Source of the DNA: Adiantum capillus-veneris
Taxonomy: Eukaryota; Streptophyta; Polypodiopsida; Polypodiales; Pteridaceae
Length of the DNA stretch: 64,000 nucleotides
Reading direction: 5' to 3'
NCBI GenBank assembly: GCA_014529385.2
Contig: CM043948.1
Location: 21,267,951-21,331,950 of the forward strand
Shown here: positions 1-10,393 of the stretch, in pieces
How the letters are laid out: each line of letters opens with the position of its first letter
How positions within the stretch are numbered: the stretch's first letter is position 1
Notes under the pieces: model-generated
The model's input: only the letters and a program-made list of their open reading frames with translations
The model's database searches: none
Told to the model about the DNA's origin: nothing
Position numbers and translations under genes: made by a program

Positions 1-480
1 GTTCTTGGTGGGATCCTCTCTTGCCCGCATGGTCATTCCTTCAATGGGCAGTCTGAGTGCCTCTATCGCTATTTCTTTTGTGATTACTACCTCGACCTTG
101 TTCCCTTGGGTGTCTGATATTTGGGCGGTTCCGTCTTCTTTGATTGTGGACATAAGCTCGTAAGCTTTCTGAAAGTCCACTCCGCAAGGCTCTTGTTCGT
201 AGAAATGCCTGAGACCCAACCTACGTTTAGCCTCTTTGGTTTCTGGATTTGCAGCTACATCATAGACCTCTTTAAGAAGGAGTTGCAACTCCACCTAATG
301 CCCTTCTTCACTCTTGAATCTGCCAGTGAAGACCGTAGTGTGGTGCTCTTCCAGATTTTCTTTAGAAAGATAGGATGCTTTTACCGCTTTGAATGACTCG
401 GGGTCTTGTTGATACGCAGGCAGTTCTTGTAGCTTCTCTTTCTGGTTTAGCTTCTTCTTGGCCTTCTCCGCGGCTTGCAT
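1..480 (-). pseudogene. Partial retroelement-like coding region, open at left edge
   Basis: Read on the minus strand, an ATG at 480 opens a frame that continues to base 1 with a single in-frame TAG at 295-297. The first 61 residues are lysine- and glutamate-rich (begins MQAAEKAKKKLNQKEK). The part after the stop is also charged and helical-looking, with no cysteine motif. I do not recognise the family. Its position downstream of an AT-rich leader with the same repeat units as the Gypsy-1 leader (20628-21450) suggests the first ORF of another minus-strand retroelement cut by the window edge. That is inference; no gag or pol motif is visible. Confidence 0.4.
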
Positions 481-2632
481 TGCTCCTGTTCATTGAATAG
501 AGTACAAAGTTAGCAGATTTGTTCTTTGGAATATCCTTTTAGACTGAAATGCTGATAATCTGGTCCAAATTGCTTCAAATCAATTTTTGAACAAGCAAAG
601 ATGCATAAAATCATGCAAGGAACAAAACTGTATGGTCAAAACAAAAATTTGCAACCAAAGTAAATAATTGCGATTATTTACAGTTGAGGAAATTTTCAAC
701 TTTTTGCAAACTTGACTTTATAGGCTTGAAGTATATGCCAAATACATGCTCTGAGTGAAATATGGGCTCATTTGGATGCACAGGTTGAAAATAGTACCAA
801 ATTTTGGCTTTAGGTCTCTAAAACAATGGATATAAAGGAAATTTGAGATTTTGAAATCCAAATTGATTCAAAGTTGGCTAGTGGGCTTATCACAACATGT
901 AATTTAGATGTATGATGGCCAAATATCAAAATTCCCCATTTTGACCAAAAAGTAAATAATCGCGATTATTAACTTATCTTCAAAAATTGACATTTTTTTG
1001 TACAAATTGGTTCTAGGAATGCTATAGACCTTGGGTATGAGATATGAGGTGATTTGGATCAAGAAATGTTGTTCACAATCCAAATTTTGTCTTGCAAAGA
1101 CTTCGTTGCGTTTTTTGGCAATTTTACAAGTAATGGGTGGTCATTTTGGCTCATACTTGATTTTTGGCATGTAATAGGTGTATACACATGATAGGTAAGG
1201 TGATTTGAAAATTTCCAAGAAAAATTGATGCAAAAGTAAATAATCACGATTATTAACTTCAGTAACAAAAACTTTGTAAAACTCACAAATTTTGACCTAA
1301 ACATGTTTCATACACCTAATGCAAGTCTTAAGTTGAATTTGGTCAAGTTTGGTCATGCCGGCATCACTTTGTGCTCTGTCAACTCTGAAATCACTATTTT
1401 TTGTGATTACTCTGTCTGTTGCGTTGGTCAGTCAACTTTGAGGCTTTGGACTTGTGCGTAACATAGCCGTGAAGCTACCTGTCCAATTCTGGCTCATTTG
1501 GAGTCCGTTTGGCATCGTATGTCGAATTTGATGCTTTGTAACCTTTGAGCCATTTTCTGCTTTTCGAGGGCCTTGCTTGATGGATTTCACCAAACCAATC
1601 ATATACATTGTATATGAACCTCATTAGCAAGCCATCTGTGGAGTCAGGTCAGAATTCTGGCATTTGCCAAAAACCTAACTTTTCTACTAGGGACCCCCTT
1701 GACCCCAGCCGAATGGTCATCTGATGGTATACAAAGGTTCTATTATGTTAGGGCATGCTATGGTTCAAATCCCACACGATTTGGTCAAGCTGGCAGGCCG
1801 CTATGGTCAGTTTTAGGTCATAGGCCTTCGTGCACTACTCGATTTCTAGGGTTTTTTCTAAGGCTTTAGACTAGCTACTGGCCGTACAAAATGGATCATT
1901 ATGGAGTAAAGAGCTTACCCCTCATGTCTCGTATAAGACAGCGCTGAAAATGGTCAACTGTGGGCTCCGGTAATGTCGCGCGAAAGAGGCCGAAATCTCT
2001 TTTTGCAAAGGCTCCAAGTGGAAATGAGGTGGTTTTAGCCTACCATGGATATCTATACCTGGACTTCCCGAACCAAATTTCTCCAGATTCCCCCGTTAGT
2101 CCTACTAGGCCGTGAAATCTATGTAAGACTCAAAAATTTCCCTGATCGGATTCCTATAGCTTCTGCAAGAATTTTGCAAAAGTAAGCGTGGCGCCTAATT
2201 TAGGCTTCCGCTTCTGTCTTCTGATTTCATTGAAATTTTTTGTGCTTGTCCGCTTAGTCCTTTTGATCACCATCGTGTCTTCCATTTTTCCATCTAAGAT
2301 TCCCTTTTATTTATTATTAATTTTGACATGTTCATTTCAAAAAATCAAAGAAAATAGCAAAAGGCTCTAAAAAAGAAAAGTAAAAATCCAATAGTTAAGA
2401 AAATCCCTTGAAAAACACAGCTTTATTGTTTTTTGTTGGGTTTCTCCATTTTTAGGCCTCCCTATCGACAAAAATGATGAAAAATATCCAAAAAGGACTA
2501 TTTTTAATGATTTTATGATAGTATATACATTATTTACACTCATGGGGAAGATATTATCAGTAAATTTTTCCTTGTTTTTGATGAATTATAAGGGCATTAT
2601 TAGGTAATTTTGCAAAACATCACACGTTAACA
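481..2632. other. AT-rich non-coding stretch, leader or LTR-like
   Basis: No supported gene. The left part (about 600-1300) holds diverged tandem units with a palindrome. The rest is non-coding and has no match I can see elsewhere in the window. The right end (…ACACGTTAACA at 2632) abuts a pyrimidine-rich tract that would be the polypurine tract of the minus-strand Gypsy-1, so part of this stretch may be the Gypsy-1 3' LTR. I could not align it by eye to the putative right LTR at 22146, so this stays open. Confidence 0.35.
658..1259. repeat. Diverged ~285-bp tandem units with AATAATCGCGATTATT-like palindrome (array A)
   Basis: Three imperfect palindromes lie at 658-681, 951-975 and 1234-1259. 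Each has the form AAGTAAATAATCNCGATTATT followed by TAC or AACTT, and they start 293 and 283 bp apart. The flanking text of the units is also related: the phrase GTGGGCTTATCACAACATG before the second copy matches GTGGGCTTATTACAACATG at about 21100, in array B. Confidence 0.7.
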
Positions 2633-2636
2633 TGAA

Positions 2637-2654
2637 ACTTTTTCCTCCCTCTAC
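2637..2654 (-). other. Candidate polypurine tract of Gypsy-1
   Basis: The plus strand reads CTTTTTCCTCCCTCTAC, so the minus strand is a purine run GTAGAGGGAGGAAAAAG at the 3' end of the element. It is followed (leftwards) by TGTTAAC at 2632, which could start an LTR. Position and composition fit; the LTR itself is unproven. Confidence 0.45.
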
Positions 2655-2680
2655 AAACATTGTCCTTGGTTACTTAGTAC

Positions 2681-3793
2681 TTAGTGCCCTTCCACCCCTC
2701 TTAGATGGCGGACTCCGGGGCGACTGCGTGCATGGGTTGAATAATTGTGTCTATGCATAGCCATGATTGTCTCTACCATGATATGAAGATCAATGCAATT
2801 CAAACCAATATGTTGTGCAAGAGCTGGGTCTCGAGTATTTAACTCAAGGGTTTTCGATGTCGAGGTTTGCTGTTGATATCTTCCAAAGAGAAAATCTTGT
2901 AGCTTTTGTGCTCTCTGTTTGATTGTACCATCAGGGTGCTTTAGCACTCTGATTGCTTGAGCTGTTGATAGCACTTTAGACTGTTCGGTCGGCTTGGTGC
3001 TGCATGGTGTGGTGGATTCTATTCAGACTTAACTCGCCACTGCTTGATTGGTTTCGCGGTTTGTGGAGAAGAAAAGTGCTTCTTTTTCTTCCAAACCCGT
3101 TTCATGTTAGGTTTCTTGCTCGGCGATACTCGATTCTGTGTTCAAATCCATGGAACCTTCTTTTGTTTCTTCGGTGAAGTTTTAGGCACCCAGATCTGAA
3201 TTGGTTTATTCTCGAGTTGTGCTTTTGGTTGAATAATTGTGTCTATGCATAGCCGTGATTGGCTCTACCATGATATGAAGATCAATGCAATTCAAACCAA
3301 TATGTTGTGCAAGAGCTGGGTCTCGAGTATTTAACTCAAGGGTTTTCGATGTCGAGGTTTGCTGTTGATATCTTCCAAAGAGAAAATCTTGTAGCTTTTG
3401 TGCTCTCTGTTTGATTGTACCATCAGGGTGCTTTAGCACTCTGATTGCTTGAGATGTTGATAGCACTTTAGACTGTGGTCGAACTTTTCCTCTCCATTGG
3501 TAATTCGGTCGGCTTGGTGCTGCATGGTGTGGTGGATTCTATTCAGACTTAACTCGCCACTGCTTGATTGGTTTCGCGGTTTGTGGAGAAGAAAAGTGCT
3601 TCTTTTTCTTCCAAACCCGTTTCATGTTAGGTTTCTTGCTCGGCGATACTCGATTCTGTGTTCAAATCCATGGAACCTTCTTTTGTTTCTTCGGTGAAGT
3701 TTTAGGCACCCAGATCTGAATTGGTTTATTCTTGAGTTTTGCTTTTGGTACCCAAATCTGCCTAGGTCCTTGCATGCTACCTGTAGCATTTGA
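2681..3793 (-). pseudogene. Gypsy-1 3' basic tail region
   Basis: Downstream of the second retropepsin-like domain, one minus-strand frame (about 3780-3540) gives a lysine-rich stretch with a repeated QIWVPK motif (QIWVPKAK, then QIWVPKTS) and many KK pairs, broken by stops. Further on come two copies of an 80-residue frame beginning LSTSQAIRVLKHP or LSTAQAIRVLKHP. These arose from the tandem duplication at 2736-3748. The function is unknown. The basic character suggests nucleic-acid binding, but that is only inference. Confidence 0.4.
2736..3748. repeat. Tandem duplication, period 492 bp
   Basis: The unit starting GTTGAATAATTGTG occurs at 2736 and again at 3228. The two copies run in parallel to about 3227 and 3748 and differ by only a few bases, plus roughly 28 extra bases in the second copy near 3478-3505. 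High similarity shows that the duplication is recent relative to the decay of Gypsy-1. Confidence 0.85.
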
Positions 3794-4811
3794 TTATGGA
3801 GGGGATGGAGAAGATTGTCTATGTGGATTGGTCTGATCATTGCTTCTTTTCCATTCCTCCTTGCTTGGTGCAATTGGAACAATGAGTTGCCCTCCTTTAG
3901 GTGATAGATTTAGCTGATTTGAATCCCAATCTAGTACTACTTTGTATGAACGCATCGAGGGAATTCCAAGAATCATTGTCGCATTCATTGTTCATCTGGC
4001 AAGCATACAAACTGATGAGGACATGAACATCCATGTACTACCACGTTTAAGTTGACTACTCCCAATGTTGGAGTTGGAGTCTTGTTGCATCCTTTGATTG
4101 TCGGTATTCCTGCTGCGAATGCTTGACTTGTTTCCTTCTTGTATGTGGAATAACTGACTGCATTCACTCTAGCTCTTGTGTCTACCAAAGCATTGGTGCT
4201 ATGATTGTTGATCTATACTTTGATGCGCAGATCCATTCCATCTAACCAGTCGTCATCTGTTGAAACTAAGTCTTTAGGTAATTCCCATTGTCGATCATCT
4301 AGTTCCAAGGTGTTGATGGGAATCGGTATCTGTTGATTCTTGAGAGTAGTCTTACGCTTGAGTACCCGAAGTCTAGCTTTCTGCTGGGATTCATCAATAA
4401 CCTGCCGTCGCTTGATCTTACTTTGTTTGGTTGCATGCATTCTCTCTAGCAATTCATTGGTTAGTGGAAAATTGTATTTCTTTAAACGACATCCACTAAT
4501 CCAATTAGCCATTGGTTCACCATCTAGGGTGGATAATTTTACTACTCCACTTCGAGATACATCTTCAATGATAAATGGTCCGTTTCCCTTTTTCTTAAAG
4601 TTGGAAATGTGTTGCTTAAGCGAATAGACTAGAACTAAGTCCCCTTTCTTGAAAATTTTTGTGATTAAGTGGGAATCAAAAAACTGTTTCTGTTTTCGGT
4701 TTTGTGCATAGATATGAGCTACAGAAGTTAGCCTTTTCTCGTCTACCTTTTCCAAATCTTCAAGTCTTTTTGACAGTTCATGCCCAGTCCACTCAAGATT
4801 CTGTGCTACCC
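3794..4811 (-). pseudogene. Gypsy-1 integrase C-terminus followed by a second retropepsin-like domain
   Basis: The frame from 4811 to 4213 shows an integrase C-terminal module: KGDLVLVY, then the GPY/F-type GPFIIEDV, then GEPMANWISGCRLKKY. One TAG (4213-4215) follows, and the same frame continues (to 3985) with a stretch resembling a retropepsin active-site loop, ALVDTRARVNAVS. The expected DTG is DTR. After a small frameshift comes MILGIPSM, like the ILGxPW strand of retropepsins. The canonical protease of this element is separately present at 10338-9965. Known gypsy pol proteins carry one protease, before reverse transcriptase. The glycine-to-arginine change would abolish catalysis in this copy. 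Confidence 0.6.
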
Positions 4812-4815
4812 TTAA
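4812..4815. other. TTAA target duplication, left, TTAA element copy 1
   Basis: TTAA directly precedes the terminal inverted repeat. The matching TTAA is at 6156-6159. Removing the element and one TTAA reconnects the Gypsy-1 integrase frame. Confidence 0.85.
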
Positions 4816-6155
4816 CACTAGGTTGGTAACCTAACAGGACATAAAAGTGTCCTTTCACGGTTTTGAAAAAAACCTCCAAAACCATAGTAGATTCACTCAT
4901 TTTGTAAAATCCTTTCATGAGGTTATAGTTCAAGGCCTACTACACATGGAAAAAATAAGAGACTTGTAAAATTTCTCATCTTTTGGTCACACCAAGTCTC
5001 CAAAGTTGATGGACCAGTACATTTTTCATTAAAACAATCATTTCTTTCATTTTTTTGTATAAAAATAAGATTAGGGATTTTTGTAGGACTTGAGATAAAT
5101 TTCCTAGTTAACTTCAATGCGTTGGTGATTAGAACATATGATTGCTTCTCACTCACTATTTTTTGTTTTGCCAAAAGAAATAGGTACAAAAAAGCTGAAT
5201 TTTTACCATTCTGCAAACCTATCATCAAAGTTTCTATAGCCACGCTGAATACAAATAATATATGCATGTTTTCTTAGTTCCCTATTGTCTTTTAGGTTCA
5301 TAGGGATACATGGAGCATGTAAAAATAATAATACATCTCTTACCAAGGGGAATCTTGGGGACAAAGATAAAGTGCTAAATACAGCAAACATGAAAAGACT
5401 GGGCTCAACATTATGAGTTGTAGAATCCCATAGAAACTATTGAATATCTAGCCAGATTTGATCCTTATGACTAGATATGGTTAATACCTACAAAATGCAT
5501 ATAGTTGTCACAAGAAACTAGCAATATTGAAAAAGCTATACTTGATATACTAGAATGTTTCTTTTTCTTCTATAATAGAAAAAATAAACCATCGTTGTGT
5601 ACTATGCAAAATAGGGTATTAGGTGCCCCAAAACTCAAGGAATATTAGCTTTATGTTACAATATGGGACATAGAAAATCAAAAATACATTTGGATATCAT
5701 GAAAGCCACCAAAAAAATCATAGAAGAGCTAAAATTGGCTAAAAAACAAGATTTGACAATTTTTGTAATTTGATCATAACTTACAATTTTAACATTTATT
5801 TCTCCCTAGAAGCATCAATACATGTTGAGGACTACTAAAGATAGTTCTGTAGCATTATAGACCTCACAAACATGGATTCTAGAGTGGTATAGTTGCAAAA
5901 AGTTGAAAAAAGCCAAAAACAGGACCTGTTTTTTCACACAGTTTAGGTTGTGAAATGTTGTGCAAGGACAAGGTTAAAGATGGAATTGATATTCCAAAAA
6001 AATGTCAAGTTTTTTTCATCTCATGAGACAACTTTATAGATAGATAGCACCTCAAAATCCATTTTGAAGCTCTCGACATAATTCAAGGAAAATGGTCACT
6101 TAATAGGACATAAAAGTGTCCCATGACATAAAAGTGTCCCATTACCAACCTAGTG
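4816..6155. mobile_element. TTAA-flanked inverted-repeat DNA transposon, copy 1 (piggyBac-like, non-autonomous)
   Basis: 1340 bp, inserted in the Gypsy-1 integrase gene. The ends are exact inverted repeats: CACTAGGTTGGTAA at the left and TTACCAACCTAGTG at the right. The flanks are TTAA on both sides. Just inside each end lies GGACATAAAAGTGTCC (4838-4853 and again near 6110), itself an imperfect hairpin; the right end has a second partial copy. A 114-codon frame (5267-4923, minus) is hydrophobic and unrecognised. TTAA targeting with clean ends is the hallmark of the piggyBac superfamily, but no transposase is seen, so the assignment rests on the ends only. It closely matches 12484-13803. Confidence 0.8.
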
Positions 6156-6159
6156 TTAA

Positions 6160-6720
6160 TGTCGGCAATAGAAATTATATTGGCAGCATGACATCAAGAC
6201 CATAAACAAGGTTAAAGGGTGTAGCATTTAGAGCTGTTTTGAATAAAGCTCAATAAGCCCATAGAGCAGCATGGAGATTCATTTCCCAGTCTGTCCTTCC
6301 TGAACTAACCACTTTGGTCAGTACGGAGCTAAGAATTTTTTATTCGTATACTCAGCTTGTCTATTTTCTTGTGGGTGATAGGGAGCTGATTTGTTATGGA
6401 TGACCATGAAGTCATTAAGAAAATACTTGCCTCATTGAGGAAATGAGTTCCCCGATCACTAACAATCTCTATTGGCAGTCCATATCTTGTGAATACAAAC
6501 TCATATAAGAATGCAATAGTGGTTTTGGCATCATTCTTTTGAGTTGCTTTAACATCGGTCCACTTGGTCAAATAGTCTGTAGCTAAATGATATGTTGATC
6601 TTGGGTTCTATAAGCAAGAGGCTGTATCGGTCCAACAAAATCTATACCCCATTTTGTGAAGGCTCTAGCTCCCATCATTGGTCTTAAGGGCATGCTATCT
6701 ACTCGTGTTGGCATTTTTGC
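6160..6720 (-). pseudogene. Gypsy-1 integrase catalytic core
   Basis: In three minus-strand frames the core of a DDE integrase can be read: WGIDFVGPIQPLAY (first Asp, about 6650), then YGLPIEIVSDRGTHFLNE (second Asp, about 6470), then RQAEYTNKK (Glu, about 6340). All three acidic residues remain, but a stop and frameshifts separate them. It lies between the duplicated H2C2 modules and TTAA element copy 1, which splits the core from the C-terminal module. Non-functional as it stands. Confidence 0.75.
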
Positions 6721-7340
6721 TCGTTTTGACAAGCATCATACCTTCGAACATATTCTTTGGCATCTGCAAAAAGTGTTGGCCACCATATGCCTGCCATCAA
6801 GATTTCTCTTGTGGTGGTGTCACTAGAAAAGTGACCTCCAGCTAATCCAGCATGTGCTTGTTCTATAATCGGAATATACTCGTTTTCATTTGCACAAAGA
6901 CACAAATGTTGATCTTTACCTCTCCAATACAATTGACAAGAGCATAGTCTCTTGCTTCAGTTTCAATTGCTCTTTGACGGCGTTTACTCATATCCTCAGG
7001 AAATGTTCGGCTCGATAAGTAAGTAGCTAGATAATTACTCCACTTAGGAACATGTGACATTTGAAACAATGTTACATGAAGAATGGGTGGTTGTTTTTGA
7101 CATTGAGGGTAATCTTTTACAAAAGATCTAACATCTCTCCTCATAGTCGACCAAAATACTCCAAGTCTCAAGATTCGTTGCATAGTTTGGTCTTCCGCAA
7201 AGTGAATTCCTACTATGGTAACATGTGCTTGACTTAGGTATTGTTATTTTTCTTCAGGGTTAATGCATAAAAGCAATATCCCGTCCCGATTTCTTTTATA
7301 TAGCCTTCCAGCTAGTAATTGATACATAGCCGATTGCTCG
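6721..7340 (-). pseudogene. Gypsy-1 duplicated integrase H2C2 zinc modules
   Basis: Two successive copies of the integrase N-terminal module are readable. The first (about 7330-7090) has an LYKRNRDG strand, an AHVTIVGIHF His pair, and YPQCQ in place of the Cys pair, so one cysteine is lost. The second (about 6932-6715) has LYWRGKD, AHAGLAGGHF, WWPTL and YDACQ, again with one expected cysteine replaced. A linker of about 50 residues with KRRQRAIETEARDYALV joins them. One H2C2 module before the core is normal for gypsy integrases, so the doubling is unusual. Confidence 0.6.
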
Positions 7341-7341
7341 A

Positions 7342-7900
7342 TTAAATCAATTGTGATACGAAGGGGTATTGTGAATCCACTTGAGCTATTTTCATCAATG
7401 ACACAATGTTTTCCAACCATCTAGGTATCATTTCCATGGAGAACAAATAGGCATCTGGTACATCATCTACCCCTTTAGGTGATTCCCCTGAAACAATCCT
7501 TAACAAATGATCTGCTTGTTGAGGTGTAGTGCCTTTTTTTACAACCACAGTGAAATAAAATTCGAGAAGAATGATGAACCATCTCACTATTCTCCCTGTG
7601 TTGCATGGCTTGTTGACCAAATATAACAAAGCTTGGTGTTCCACAAAGAACACAAACTTGTTGGTAATAGGTAATGTCTATACTTTTTAGCGGCATAGAT
7701 CATTCCTAGTCCTTCTCTTTCGGTGGTGGTGTAATTCTTTTCTGCAATGTTCAATTGTCGATGGCTAGCATAAGAAATAGGAAAGTCAATTTCCCATCTC
7801 CTGGTTGGGCTAGTATACAACCAGTAGCAAAGCTTGAAGCATCTACATGGACATGGAATACCTTATCCCAATTTGGTGCTTTCAATTGGAGCTGAGGTGA
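7342..7900 (-). pseudogene. Gypsy-1 RNase H
   Basis: Read in two overlapping minus frames. One (7820-7587) shows ISYASHRQLNIAEKNYTTTERE, typical of the gypsy RNase H middle part with its catalytic Glu. The other (7653-7342) shows VEHQALLYLVNKP and the QQADHLLRI end. At least one frameshift lies near 7650. It follows the reverse transcriptase directly and precedes the H2C2 modules. Confidence 0.75.
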
Positions 7901-9344
7901 GAGCTTGCTTTCGCTTCACGAAGGATTCTTCACATGCCTTGGTCCATTCAAAGTGCGTAATCAAGCTATACATGGGTTTTGCAATTATAGCGTACATGTA
8001 GATGAACCGTCGGTAATATCCACAATGTCCCATGAAAGCTTGTACCCCCTTAACTTTTGTTAGTCTAGGCAAATCAGCAATGACATGAATCTTCTCGATA
8101 TCAATAGCTATGCCATTTTTAGACACGATATGTCCAAGAATTTTCCCTTGTCTTCCCATGAATGTGCACTTTTTAGGATTTGAGCAAATCCTATAAAGTC
8201 TACATTTCTCAAATACCTTTTTGAGGTGTTCTAAATGATCAGTCCGGATTGACGAATGTATGCATAGATCATTCATGTATACTTCTAAGAATTTCCGAAG
8301 ATTCTCTTTGAAAGCATAGCTCATCAATCTCTGAAATGTGACTAGAGCATTAGTTAACCCAAACGGCATAACCCAATAGGCAAATATACCCCATTCTGTT
8401 GCAAAATCAGTTTAATGCTGATCTTTTGGTTGAACCAAAAGTTGATTGTATCCTGAAAATCCGTCTAAGAAGCTGTAAGATTCTTTTCCTACCACTCGTT
8501 CTAAAACATGTTGAGTTATCGGAAGAGGAAAGTTGTCTCTAATGGTAGCTGCATTCCCCTTTTTGAGATTAACACACACTCCTAATTTCCCATTCTTCTT
8601 AGGTACTACCACAATTGGAGACACCATATCTCTGTGTTCAATTTCGTAAATGAATTCAACTTCTTTTAGTTTTTCAATCTCTTCTTTGATCTTCCTGGCA
8701 AATGTTTCTTTATAAGTGTATGGTCTCTGTCTACTTGGTTTCGCATCATCTCTCATGGGTATAGTATGTTGACAGATTTCTGGATCAACACCCTTGAGAT
8801 CCTTGTAAGACCAAGAGAAGATATCTAGGTATTCCTTTAAGAAGCTCAGCAAAAGCTTTTCTTCTTCTTCTGTTAGGTAATTTTCAATGTAACCAGGTCT
8901 AGGCTCTTCTCTTGGTTCAACCAAGTTTACCTTTTTAGCATTTTCAGGTCCTTTGCAAGATTCACCTTGTTTTCGTAGATCCCTAACAGGTTGTTTAATT
9001 ATGATTTTCCGATCTTGGAGAGTATACTTTTTGTAATGGGATGGAACATGCATTACATCCTTACCATCCTCTTCCGTGGTTTCCATTTCGGTTGTGTATA
9101 TCTCCTTTAGAGCTTTTTTCGACTCTTGATATTTCTTTTTCTGCTCCACTCTGGTCATGAGTGGTCTTTTATCCTGATATTTTTCTTGAGTATCCTTCCT
9201 TTTTTTCCTCGATGTCTGAGACATTTCTAAGTTTCTGTTTGAAGGATATCTGCCAGTTGTTTTGTCCTTGACACAATCATTAGCATCTATTTTCATCAGG
9301 AATTGTTTTCTACTGGAGACTGATGGCATAGGTCGTTTTTTCAC
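7863..9344 (-). pseudogene. Gypsy-1 reverse transcriptase
   Basis: The frame 9344-8412 contains SPIVVVPKKNGKLGVCVN, the FPLP strand and FLDGFSGYNQLLVQPKDQ. After a stop at about 8412 it resumes at 8369 with MPFGLTNALVTFQRL and YMNDLC, a variant of the catalytic YxDD box in which the first Asp is Asn. The end reads LGHIVSKNG and FMGHCGYYRRFI. The DGFSGYNQ and FGLTNA variants and the YMxDL box place it nearer the Tat/Athila lineage than the chromoviruses. The box change and the stop make this copy inactive. Confidence 0.85.
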
Positions 9345-9398
9345 AATATTGGTGTCTCTCTTTTGTTTATACCATTTTTGTTTTCTCGATTTTTGGTT

Positions 9399-9986
9399 TC
9401 AAAAGTCAAAAAACTTTTCCTTCCCTCCCTTTAAGAGTAATTGAGCTCTTGTATGCTCTTTTTTTGACCCCGAATCTTCTGAGGTAGCTGAGTGTTCATC
9501 TAGCTCATTAGTTGCATCGCAATAGAGGTTAGAAAAGACTTGTTGAGCTTTCATCAAGTCCTTGGTTTCCTCATCTATGTTTTCAATGTTAAGAATTGAC
9601 ATCATTTGGATGGGAATTATGTCGTAGCCATCCTCATTGCAAAATTGAGTAGGCATAGACATATTCACAAATACATCCATTTTTACTAAAATTTGGGTCC
9701 ACTCGAATGGTTCAAATAAATGCTCTGGAAAGGGTTTAGGCATGTAGGCTTCGTCTGTACAGTCCCTTTCTAGGATACATTCCTCTCGTCTTAAGCTTCC
9801 ATTTTCTGAAGCTCCGCACATCCAAATAGGAGTGTCTTTGTTTAACCAGGATGGGAGTTTAGTTTCAGCTGAAGAGATTGAATCAAACTCTTGGATGGGT
9901 GTTTTCAAGACATCTCTATAAATGTGATCTTTTAGATTGACTGTCGTTATAGATCCCACCTGCTTCAAGTACAGCTGTTTTCCCAA
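9399..9986 (-). pseudogene. Gypsy-1 protease to reverse transcriptase linker
   Basis: A 195-codon acidic frame with no motif that I recognise. It contains WMCGASENGS and many Glu/Asp. It follows the end of the canonical retropepsin with a short overlap and leads towards the reverse transcriptase. A long linker of this kind occurs in large Tat-like elements. Confidence 0.4.
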
Positions 9987-10338
9987 TCTTGGATAAGCTG
10001 TACCTGTTGCATGAAAGGTCTTCCCAATATGATTTCATAGTTGAGTTTTTTCCCAAAGTCTACTATGGCAAAAGTGTGTTGATATTCAATTCCACAGGAG
10101 TTGACTATCACTTTTTCAAGTAGCCCTAGTGGTCTCTCAATGTGTTCATCAGCCGACTGCAATTTTTCATTCGCGTTTGTCTAATGGCTGGCTGTCCCCA
10201 GGATTTCCATACTGCTTTAGTGGCTATGGCTATGCCAGTTCCACTATCCAGTAAGTCCATGGTTTCAATGTCATTAAATTTCACTGGGAGGGTAGTGTTT
10301 CCTTCTTCCCCTTCATAATATTCTCCGCCCTTGTTCAT
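9965..10338 (-). pseudogene. Gypsy-1 canonical retropepsin
   Basis: The frame 10338-10126 shows MDLLDSGTGIAIATKAVW, the active-site DSG of an aspartic protease. The overlapping frame 10162-9965 ends with YEIILGRPFMQQ, the conserved ILGRPF strand. A frameshift near 10140 separates the halves. Its place between gag and reverse transcriptase is the normal gypsy order. Compare the second retropepsin-like region at 3794-4200. Confidence 0.75.
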
Positions 10339-10393
10339 AGGAACTGATCAAATCTCTTTGTTTTCCATTTCATTTTTCATTTTCTCCAAATTC

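Noticed and set aside
658-1259. CRISPR-like array of spaced palindromes
   Set aside because: Spacing of 250-290 bp with diverged related intervals in a plant retroelement; no CRISPR features.
2188-2370. Short plus-strand frame with a hydrophobic N-terminus
   Set aside because: AT-rich non-coding context, no conserved motif, length expected by chance.
1700-2632. Left LTR of Gypsy-1 as partner of 22146-22893
   Set aside because: No alignable similarity by eye; only the final TAACA agrees. Left undecided rather than annotated as an LTR.
4816-6155. En/Spm (CACTA) transposon, because the ends start CACTA
   Set aside because: CACTA elements make 3-bp duplications; here all four flanks are TTAA and removal at TTAA restores coding frames in both copies.
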